A stretch of DNA of 9,935 nucleotides from Acidobacteriota bacterium (GTDB lineage: Bacteria; Acidobacteriota; Vicinamibacteria; Vicinamibacterales; CAVVIG01). The notes beneath the pieces are model-generated. The model was not told the origin of the DNA. It did not search any database and was given only the letters and a program-made list of their open reading frames with translations. The position numbers and the translations under genes are program-made. Position 1 is the first letter of the stretch. Each line of letters begins with the position of its first letter. The stretch covers positions 1 to 9,935 of the forward strand of contig JACPZV010000314.1 of NCBI GenBank assembly GCA_016195295.1, read 5' to 3'. This document shows positions 1 to 5,740 of this stretch, one piece after another.

Positions 1-459
1 GTGGCCGTCGCGATCCTCGTGCACCGGGTCGTCGGGATCGAAACGCAGCTCGGCATCCGCATCGACGCCGGACCGGACGTGACGATCCGCGCCGATCCGG
101 ATCAACTCGAACAGCTCCTCATCAATCTCGTGCGCAACGCGTCGGATGCGGCGCGGCAAACCGGAGGCGGGGTGACGGTGGGATGGCGGCGCGACGGCGC
201 GAGTCTCGAACTGTGGGTCGACGACGAGGGCGCGGGCCTGACCAACGCGTCGAATCTCTTCGTACCGTTCTTCACGACCAAGCCCGGCGGATCGGGCATC
301 GGGCTCGTCCTGAGCCGTCAGATTGCCGAGGCGCACGGCGGCTCGCTGACGCTCGACAACCGCGTCGACCGCCGCGGCTGCCGCGCGTACTTGCGCCTGC
401 CGATCCTCGCGGGCGCAGATCCCCAGCCCCCAGCCCCCAGCCTCCAGCCTCCGCGTTAG
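1..459 (+). CDS. Sensor histidine kinase, C-terminal ATPase part (5' end outside window)
   Basis: This is the catalytic ATP-binding (HATPase_c) domain of a membrane or cytoplasmic sensor kinase that would phosphorylate a response regulator. The frame is open from base 1, so the dimerisation/phospho-acceptor and sensor parts lie upstream. Visible motifs, numbered from base 1: N box DQLEQLLINLVRNASDA (about 34-50, with Mg-ATP-binding N46), G1 box DDEGAG (74-79), F box FVPFFTTKP (87-95) and G2 box GGSGIGL (96-102), then the usual C-terminal SQIAEAHGG-like helix and closing strands ending near residue 134. After the domain comes a tail of about 18 residues rich in Pro and Gln, encoded by a heptanucleotide tandem repeat and probably not part of the fold. 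The TAG stop overlaps the TAA stop of convergent csaA by the tetranucleotide TTAG. The GTG at base 1 is not a believable start. The partner regulator is not in the window. Confidence 0.93.
   Translation: MAVAILVHRVVGIETQLGIRIDAGPDVTIRADPDQLEQLLINLVRNASDAARQTGGGVTVGWRRDGASLELWVDDEGAGLTNASNLFVPFFTTKPGGSGIGLVLSRQIAEAHGGSLTLDNRVDRRGCRAYLRLPILAGADPQPPAPSLQPPR
421..452. repeat. Heptanucleotide tandem repeat (CCCAGCC type, about 4.5 copies)
   Basis: An adenine recurs every seven bases (425, 432, 439, 446). The units are CCCAGCC three times, then TCCAGCC, then TCC. On the minus strand the unit reads GGCTGGG or GGCTGGA. The repeat lies inside the last codons of the histidine kinase, where it encodes the Pro-rich tail, and immediately downstream of the csaA stop on the other strand. 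The core GGCTGG is the same as in the repeat at 7098-7145. Confidence 0.9.
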
Positions 460-818
460 AACATCCGGCCGCCGAGCGGGACGTCGCGCTCGGGTTCGAG
501 CAGGACGACTCCTCCGTCGCCGTCGGGCACGCCGAGCGTCAGCACTTCCGAGATGTACGGACCGATTTGCTTCGGCGGGAAATTCACGACGGCGATCACA
601 AGCCGGTTCAGTAGATCTTCCTTCCGGTAGTACTTCGTCGCCTGGGCCGACGACTTGCGCACGCCGAGGGTCACGCCGAAGTCGATCCGGAGTTTGTATG
701 CCGGCTTGCGGGCTTCGGGAAAATCCTGAACGTTGATGATCCGCCCGACGCGGATGTCCACGCGATCGAATTCGGCCAACGACAACAGCAACGGATCGGC
801 GGTCACGGCGGCGCTCAC
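456..818 (-). CDS. csaA: CsaA-type tRNA-binding-domain protein
   Basis: A 120-residue single-domain OB-fold protein of the CsaA family (tRNA-binding domain, as in the C-terminus of methionyl-tRNA synthetase). CsaA in Bacillus has been described as a secretion-related chaperone that binds export substrates and SecA; the fold also binds tRNA. Family hallmarks visible here are DIRVGRI (about 21-27), FPEARKPAYKL, the SSAQATKYY stretch, IAVVNFPPKQIGP and the SEVLTLG turn, which follow the characterised protein almost block for block. Length is normal (about 110), with about ten extra N-terminal residues. The start is GTG at 818, preceded by only a weak AGGT, so initiation may be coupled to the upstream oxidase gene, whose TAA lies 13 bases away. 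A shorter start within the first ten codons cannot be excluded. It is the last gene of the probable three-gene unit and converges on the kinase gene. Confidence 0.93.
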   Translation of the reverse strand: MSAAVTADPLLLSLAEFDRVDIRVGRIINVQDFPEARKPAYKLRIDFGVTLGVRKSSAQATKYYRKEDLLNRLVIAVVNFPPKQIGPYISEVLTLGVPDGDGGVVLLEPERDVPLGGRMF

Positions 819-831
819 TTACCTGGACACC

Positions 832-2016
832 TTACGTGCGCACGGCGCCGCGCCCGGGTCTCCGCATGGCTGAGAACAGTTCGATGTGGCCGTCGACCAC
901 GCGCTTCCGCTCCCCTTCGTTCGGCTCCATCGTCGTGACGCCGCGCTCGGAGGTTCCCCCGAGAATGATGCCGTCGCGGCGCGGCATCATGTGGAGCCCG
1001 AGGCTGCCGGCCGGCAGCGGGACGTTCCGGACGCCGCCGTTGGTCTGATAGTTGACTTCAGGCTGCGGCACCATCACGGTCAACTGCCCCTTGAGCGGCA
1101 CGAGCTCCTGATCGCCGAACAGTTCACGCGCGCCGAGGCCCGTGCAGTTGACCACGACCGGCTCGTCGAGCATCGCGAGATCTCGCGGCGTGTCGAACTT
1201 GCGCATCACGATGCGGCCGCCGAACAGGAGCACGTCGCGGACGAGCACATCGAGATAAATCGACGGCTCGATGCGGATGCCCGGCCGGCGGATCGCATAC
1301 TTCGTCGGAAACGGATGCTCGCCGGGCTGCAGAATCTCTTGTCCGGCGCCAAGTCCCGCCTGCAGGTTCGGGCGATCCGGATTCGGTGGCGCGGGCCGCG
1401 GCAGTTCGTCGGTCGGTTGGTACGAATCCACCCAGGACACGCCATACGGCGAACCCGCGAGGAGCTGCAGCTGGCGGTACGCGATATCCGCGGCGCGCCG
1501 AAACTGCGCGTCCCACTCCGGCGTGCGGCGGTCGTTCTCCACCAGTCCGGAGACCGGCGTGAATCCCGCCAGCGACATGTTCGACGTCACGTTGGGCGGA
1601 ACCGCCAACGCGTAAATCGTGACGTCGAAGCCCCGCCGCTGCAGTTGACGCGCGGTCGTGAGTCCGACCGCGCCGCACCCGATCACGGCCGCGCGACGGA
1701 GCGGTTGCTGACTCGCGAACTCGGCGGCCATCAGCCCCGTGCCCCACGACAGCGACATGCCCGCGCCCCCGTGTCCATAGTTGTGCACGAGCAGCTTGTC
1801 GTCGAGCTTGTCCGCCTTGAGCACGAAGCCCGCGTCCCGGTGCGGGCGCAGACCCACGGTCGTGCGAATGATGCGATCCCAGGACGCATCGACCGGCGCC
1901 AGATTCACCGGCGACCGCGAGGGCGTGAGCGTGGGTTTGGGATTCGACGCGCACGCGCCGAACCCGAAGCCGGCCACCGCGAGACCGCCGGTGGTCAGGA
2001 ACGTTCGCCGATTCAT
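832..2016 (-). CDS. Tat-exported D-amino-acid-oxidase-like FAD oxidoreductase with circularly permuted domain order
   Basis: A 394-residue flavoprotein of the DAO/D-amino acid oxidase (DAAO) superfamily, which oxidises amines or D-amino acids to imino acids with FAD. The N-terminus MNRRTFL plus a hydrophobic stretch and FGAC (C21) looks like a twin-arginine signal with a weak lipobox, so a periplasmic or lipid-anchored location is likely. Motif order: GLRPHR (55-60, R57 matching substrate-binding Arg283 of mammalian DAAO), HNYGHGGAGMSLSWG (78-92), then Rossmann GCGAVG (113-118), TSNMSLAGF (144-152, like the TTNVAAG loop), NCTGLGAREL (290-299), LKGQ (308-311) and HMMPRRDGIILGGT (342-355). In canonical DAAO the first two blocks are C-terminal; here they come first and are absent from the end, so the fold is circularly permuted. 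H342 sits where mammalian Tyr228 would be, so the substrate may differ. A GGAG lies 10 bases before the ATG. The gene is 37 bases after the PLP-enzyme gene and 13 before csaA. Flavoenzyme class is confident; substrate unknown. Confidence 0.88.
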   Translation of the reverse strand: MNRRTFLTTGGLAVAGFGFGACASNPKPTLTPSRSPVNLAPVDASWDRIIRTTVGLRPHRDAGFVLKADKLDDKLLVHNYGHGGAGMSLSWGTGLMAAEFASQQPLRRAAVIGCGAVGLTTARQLQRRGFDVTIYALAVPPNVTSNMSLAGFTPVSGLVENDRRTPEWDAQFRRAADIAYRQLQLLAGSPYGVSWVDSYQPTDELPRPAPPNPDRPNLQAGLGAGQEILQPGEHPFPTKYAIRRPGIRIEPSIYLDVLVRDVLLFGGRIVMRKFDTPRDLAMLDEPVVVNCTGLGARELFGDQELVPLKGQLTVMVPQPEVNYQTNGGVRNVPLPAGSLGLHMMPRRDGIILGGTSERGVTTMEPNEGERKRVVDGHIELFSAMRRPGRGAVRT

Positions 2017-2030
2017 GGAGTGTCGACTCC
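2017..2030 (-). promoter_or_regulatory. Shine-Dalgarno inside a small inverted repeat before the oxidase start
   Basis: Read on the minus strand the 14 bases before the ATG are GGAGT-CGAC-ACTCC. The GGAG is the only Shine-Dalgarno candidate and is paired by the inverted repeat with bases next to the start codon. This could lower translation unless upstream ribosomes open it. The stem is only 5 bp, so this is a weak call. Confidence 0.35.
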
Positions 2031-2053
2031 GCGGAACTGTCGACGTCGACGCG

Positions 2054-3367
2054 TCAGGCGCCGACGCCGTTCTTCAGCGCGTCCTTCATCGCCATCACGA
2101 ACGTGTCGATTTCCTCGAGCGTCGTGTACACGTTCGGCGTGATGCGCGTGCCCTGGTAATCGTAGATTTGCGCCGGATACTGTCCGCCGGTCATCGCCTG
2201 CCCGAGGATGCGGTACTTGTTCCACAAAAAGTCGTTCAGCTTCCGGGCTTCGATGCCGTCGATGCCGACATACGCGAGGCCCCACGACTGTCCCGGCTCC
2301 AGGCTCGTGTGGATTCTGACGCGCGGTAGATCTTTGATCTGATTCGCCCAGCGCAACGTCAGGTAACGCAGCCGCGCAGCCTTGTTCTCGATCCCAATCG
2401 CCTGATGGAACGCGAGCGCCTCGCCAATCGCCGCCTTCGGCGCGACGGCCTGGGTTCCAACCTGCTCGAATTTGCGAATGTCGTCGCTCTGCCGCTCGGC
2501 CACGGCCTGCAGCGGCCACGTGCTCGCGATCTTCTCCTTGCGCACGTAGAGCAGCCCCGTGCCGTGCGGCGCGAGCAGCCACTTGTGCAGGCTCGTGCCG
2601 GCAAAATCGCACTCGAGGTCGCTGAGCTTGAACGGGAAATGCGCGACCGAGTGCGCCGCGTCGACTATCGACGTCATGCCGCGCTGGCGCGCCATCCGGC
2701 ACAGCCGCTGGACCGGAAACAGCTGTCCGGTGATGTTCGTGATGTGGCAGATGTGCAGCACCTTCGTCTGCGGCGTCACCGCAGCTTCGAGCCGGCGATA
2801 CAGATCGTCCTGCGTCGTCGGCACCGGGAACTGGATGCGCGTCACCTTGATCTTGTCGCGACGTTGCCGCTGATCCCACGTCGTCAGCATCCGCGGGTAG
2901 TCCTGATGCGTCGTCAGGACTTCGTCGCCCGGCTTGAGGTCGAGGCCGTCCTGCGCAATCTGCAGCGACTCGCTCGCGTTGCGCGTGATGGCGATCTCTT
3001 CCGGGTCGGCGCCGAACTCAGCCGCCAGCCTGCGGCGGATCGTTTCCATGTTGCGCTCGATCATTCCGCGGTAGTAGACGGGCGCCTGATTCGAGATGTC
3101 CAGATACCGCTTCAGCGCCTCGTGGACGACGCGCGGGCTCGGGCAGCTGTTGCCGTTGTTGAGGTTGCTGATGGTGCGGTCGAGCGTGAACGCTTCCTGA
3201 ATCTCGCGCCAGTAGAGCTCGTCCTGCGCGACGTCCTCGGGCGACCGGCCCGCGACGGCGGCGCCGGCGGCTTCAACGTCGGCAAGGCTGGCCGCCTTCG
3301 CCTTCGCCGCCCATGCAGATGCACCCACGGCCCCGGTCATACGGAGAAACGTTCGGCGGCTCCACAT
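2054..3367 (-). CDS. Tat-exported class V aminotransferase / isopenicillin N epimerase-like PLP enzyme
   Basis: A 437-residue fold-type I PLP enzyme of aminotransferase class V, closest in look to isopenicillin N epimerase-like and cysteine-desulfurase-like proteins. The start is placed at the ATG at 3367 because a strong GGGAGG lies 5 bases upstream and because the protein then opens with MWSRRTFLRMTG, a twin-arginine signal followed by an Ala-rich stretch. An in-frame ATG at 3460 would prepend 31 residues encoded by a palindromic repeat and is unlikely. In this numbering: LNNGNSCPSP (about 69-78) near the N-terminus of the domain, TRNASESLQ (128-136) for phosphate/PLP contacts, SIVDAAHSV (233-241, D236 pairing with the pyridine nitrogen) and SLHKWL (259-264, K262 the Schiff-base lysine). 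All key residues are present. The reaction could be epimerisation, transamination or desulfuration; the adjacent DAAO-like gene favours an amino-acid substrate. A Tat route would allow PLP to be bound before export. Confidence 0.88.
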   Translation of the reverse strand: MWSRRTFLRMTGAVGASAWAAKAKAASLADVEAAGAAVAGRSPEDVAQDELYWREIQEAFTLDRTISNLNNGNSCPSPRVVHEALKRYLDISNQAPVYYRGMIERNMETIRRRLAAEFGADPEEIAITRNASESLQIAQDGLDLKPGDEVLTTHQDYPRMLTTWDQRQRRDKIKVTRIQFPVPTTQDDLYRRLEAAVTPQTKVLHICHITNITGQLFPVQRLCRMARQRGMTSIVDAAHSVAHFPFKLSDLECDFAGTSLHKWLLAPHGTGLLYVRKEKIASTWPLQAVAERQSDDIRKFEQVGTQAVAPKAAIGEALAFHQAIGIENKAARLRYLTLRWANQIKDLPRVRIHTSLEPGQSWGLAYVGIDGIEARKLNDFLWNKYRILGQAMTGGQYPAQIYDYQGTRITPNVYTTLEEIDTFVMAMKDALKNGVGA

Positions 3368-3371
3368 ACTG

Positions 3372-3381
3372 ACCTCCCTCC
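3372..3381 (-). promoter_or_regulatory. Ribosome binding site that fixes the start of the PLP-enzyme gene
   Basis: On the minus strand the bases read GGAGGGAGGT, ending 4 bases before the ATG at 3367. It is the strongest Shine-Dalgarno in the window and places the start at the twin-arginine signal rather than at the upstream ATG. Confidence 0.8.
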
Positions 3382-3385
3382 AGAG

Positions 3386-3443
3386 TGTAGGCCGGGTCCT
3401 TTCGGACCCGGCTCCAGGCGGGACTAAGAAGACCCGCCCTACA
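3386..3443. repeat. REP/BIME-like composite palindrome (two hairpins within an inverted repeat)
   Basis: The element is bounded by TGTAGG (3386-3391) and its complement CCTACA (3438-3443). Inside are two stem-loops: GCCGGGTCC-TTTC-GGACCCGGC (3391-3412, a perfect 9-bp stem with a 4-base loop) and GGCGGG (3417-3422) with CCCGCC (3433-3438), a 6-bp stem around a 10-base loop. No T-run follows on either strand, so it is not an obvious intrinsic terminator. The architecture resembles intergenic REP elements, which can stabilise or attenuate transcripts. It sits 19 bases upstream of the PLP-enzyme start. Confidence 0.75.
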
Positions 3444-3479
3444 TCATCCGAATGTTGCACGTGCCGCGGATTATACGCT

Positions 3480-3506
3480 CACGCTCGCCTGAAGGCTCGC
3501 GCTACA
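3480..3506. repeat. Second, imperfect REP-like element
   Basis: On the minus strand this reads GTAGCGCGAGCCTTCAGGCG followed by AGCGTG. It has a GTAG-type edge like the neighbouring composite element and a GCC-TGAA-GGC core palindrome, with outer stem bases that no longer pair. It lies 10 bases after the peptidase stop and looks like a degenerate relative of the element at 3386-3443. Confidence 0.5.
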
Positions 3507-3516
3507 CCTCGCTCGA

Positions 3517-5673
3517 TCACCGCGTCGACGAGGCGCGCAGTTTCATGTTGGCGAGCGCGAACGCCCACTCGTCGGCCAGCTCGGCGATTCGCTTGTCGGT
3601 CGGGCGATAGCCGTGCGACGCCTGCGTCTCGACGCGAATGAGGACGGGTTTGTCGCACCGCTGCGCGCCCTGGAGCGTTGCCGTGAACTTGAACGAGTGG
3701 CTCGGCACCACGCGATCGTCGTGGTCGGCCGTCGTGACGAGCGTCGCCGGATAGCACACGCCGGTCTTGATGTTGTGCAGCGGCGAGTACTTGAACAAGT
3801 ACTGAAAGGCGGCGGCATCGTCGGACGACCCGTATTCGGTCGCCCACGCCGAGCCGCCCGTGAATTTGTGGTACCGCAGCATGTCCATCACGCCGACCGC
3901 GGGCAGGGCGACGGCAAAGAGATCGGGACGCTGCTCTTCGACCGCGCCGACCAACAGACCGCCATTCGATCCGCCCATGATGCCTAGCGTTTGCGATGAC
4001 GCGTACTTCTCGCGCACCAGATACTCAGCCGCGGCGATGAAATCGTCGAACACGTGCTGCTTCTTTTCGAACATGCCGGCTTCGTGCCACGCCTCGCCGT
4101 ACTCGCTGCCGCCGCGCATATTCGCCGTCGCCCAGACGCCGCCCCGCTCCAGCCACGCGGGCACGTCGCTGCGATAGGTCGGCAGCGTGGCGATGTCAAA
4201 CCCGCCGTACCCGTACAGCGTCGTCGGGTTGGCGCCGTCCTTCTTCAGATCCTTCTTGTGCGTGATGAACATCGGCACGCGCGTCCCGTCCTTCGAGTTG
4301 AAGAACACGCGCTCGGTCGTGTACGGCGCGGGATCGAAGGTCAGCTTGCGCGTTTCAAACTGCGTGCTTTTGCCGATCGCGACGTCGAACCCGAACACCG
4401 TGGACGGATACAAGGGCGACGTAAAGGAGTAGAAGAGCTCCGGGCGATCGAAGCGACCGGCTAACGCCGTCACGCTGCCGAGGCCGGGCAAGGCGATCGT
4501 CCCGGCAGCGGTCCCATCCAATTGATACAGGCGCACGACGCTCGCCACGTCTTCGAGTCGGCTCACGACGAGCTTGCCCGCGATCAGCGCCGCGTAGTCG
4601 ATCACGTTCTGCCCGGCGGGCACGACCGTCTTCCAATTCGCCGCGTCCGGACGATCGATCGGCGCCGCGACGATTTTCTTCGTCGGCGCGTCGAGATCCG
4701 TCTGTACATACATCACGCCGTTCACGACACCGAGCGGCTGGTATGCGGCGGTGTGTCCGGGGTACAGCGCGCGGACCGGCGCGTCGAGATTCGGGCTGAG
4801 CGGCGATCCGAGATCCTTCACGAACAACTCGTTCTTGTTGCTTGTGCCCTTGTTCGTCGCGAACCAGACGTAGCGTCCCGTTTCGTCGATGTCGACGTCG
4901 ATGAACAGCGCTGGATCGTCCGTCCGCTCGTAGATCAGCCGATCGGCGGACTGCGCCGTGCCGATCGCGTGATAAAAGATTTTCTTGTCGCTCAGGGCGG
5001 CTTCGAGCGCCTTGCCCGGCGGCGGCTCCGGATAGCGGCCGTAGAAGAATCCCTTGCCGTCCTCCGTCCACGCGATGCTACTGAACTTCACCCATTTGAT
5101 GGCGTCAGGCAGCTGTTTGCCCGTCGTCAGCTCGCGCACGTAGTAGGTGGACCAGTCCGAGCCGCCCTCCGACTGTCCGTACGCGAAGTGCTGGCCATCG
5201 GGCGCGGGATCGAAGCTCGACAAGGCGACCGAGCCATCCGGCGAGAGCACGTTGGGATCCAGCGCGACCGATTCGGTACCTTTGAGCGTCTCGCGTGTGA
5301 ACACGACCGACTGGCGTTGCAGGCCCGTGTTGCGCTGGTAGAACCAGTGCCGCCCGCGGTAGTACGGCACGCTGACGCGCGGATAGCTGTAGAGCTCGGT
5401 GATTCTCTTTTTCAGCGCGTCGCGCACGGGCAGCGCGTCGAGGTACTTGAAAGTGACGGCGTTCTCCGCGTCGATCCATTGGGTGAGCTCGGAAGAGTTG
5501 AGATCTTCCATCCAGCGGTACGGATCGGCGACCTTCGTGCCGCCGTAATTGTCGACAACGTCACCTTTACGCGGCTGCGGATATTTGATGGATACGGTCT
5601 GCGCCAATAGGGGCGCAACGGCGCCGAGAACGACGACCAGACGCACCGCCGAACGGATCTGACACCGCGCCAT
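3517..5673 (-). CDS. Prolyl oligopeptidase family protein (peptidase S9A), secreted
   Basis: A 718-residue serine peptidase of family S9A, which cleaves short peptides after proline. The start at 5673 is chosen for its GGAGGAG 4 bases upstream and because MARCQIRSAVRLVVVLGAVA then forms a signal peptide, cut around residue 25; an in-frame ATG at 5709 would add 12 residues before it. After the signal comes the family opening DPYRWMED (50-57), then a beta-propeller region (roughly 60-420) and the alpha/beta-hydrolase domain. Catalytic Ser is in GGSNGG (S569), Asp in ADHDDRVVPSHS (D652 or D653, with the following Arg conserved) and His in ASHGYRP (H687). The usual context of that His is GHGAG, so the loop here is slightly divergent, but the triad is intact. 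Length is typical. It is 67 bases downstream of the esterase gene and 149 upstream of the PLP-enzyme gene, so co-transcription with either is possible but not shown. Confidence 0.95.
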   Translation of the reverse strand: MARCQIRSAVRLVVVLGAVAPLLAQTVSIKYPQPRKGDVVDNYGGTKVADPYRWMEDLNSSELTQWIDAENAVTFKYLDALPVRDALKKRITELYSYPRVSVPYYRGRHWFYQRNTGLQRQSVVFTRETLKGTESVALDPNVLSPDGSVALSSFDPAPDGQHFAYGQSEGGSDWSTYYVRELTTGKQLPDAIKWVKFSSIAWTEDGKGFFYGRYPEPPPGKALEAALSDKKIFYHAIGTAQSADRLIYERTDDPALFIDVDIDETGRYVWFATNKGTSNKNELFVKDLGSPLSPNLDAPVRALYPGHTAAYQPLGVVNGVMYVQTDLDAPTKKIVAAPIDRPDAANWKTVVPAGQNVIDYAALIAGKLVVSRLEDVASVVRLYQLDGTAAGTIALPGLGSVTALAGRFDRPELFYSFTSPLYPSTVFGFDVAIGKSTQFETRKLTFDPAPYTTERVFFNSKDGTRVPMFITHKKDLKKDGANPTTLYGYGGFDIATLPTYRSDVPAWLERGGVWATANMRGGSEYGEAWHEAGMFEKKQHVFDDFIAAAEYLVREKYASSQTLGIMGGSNGGLLVGAVEEQRPDLFAVALPAVGVMDMLRYHKFTGGSAWATEYGSSDDAAAFQYLFKYSPLHNIKTGVCYPATLVTTADHDDRVVPSHSFKFTATLQGAQRCDKPVLIRVETQASHGYRPTDKRIAELADEWAFALANMKLRASSTR

Positions 5674-5677
5674 GTGA

Positions 5678-5684
5678 CTCCTCC
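5678..5684 (-). promoter_or_regulatory. Ribosome binding site of the peptidase gene
   Basis: GGAGGAG on the minus strand, 4 bases before the ATG at 5673. It supports this start over the one 12 codons upstream. Confidence 0.7.
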
Positions 5685-5740
5685 GGTCGCTTAACACCGA
5701 TCGACTCATGACTACCGACTCACGACTCTCGACTCGCGCA

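Noticed and set aside
2021..2050. Three GTCGAC hexamers between the PLP-enzyme and oxidase genes
   Set aside because: A short palindromic hexamer recurring in GC-rich DNA is easily due to chance; no extended repeat or operator structure could be supported.
886..2142. A 418-codon plus-strand frame across the oxidase gene
   Set aside because: Low-complexity Arg-rich translation with no motif, opposite a clear flavoenzyme gene. The plus-strand frames at 2405-3427 and 4522-5610 are rejected for the same reason.
3391..3412. Intrinsic terminator
   Set aside because: A strong GC stem is present but there is no T-run on either side, and a second hairpin and outer inverted repeat make a REP-like element more likely.
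3368..3460. N-terminal extension of the PLP enzyme from the ATG at 3460
   Set aside because: The 31 residues are encoded by the palindromic repeat, and the ATG at 3367 has a strong Shine-Dalgarno and begins a twin-arginine signal.
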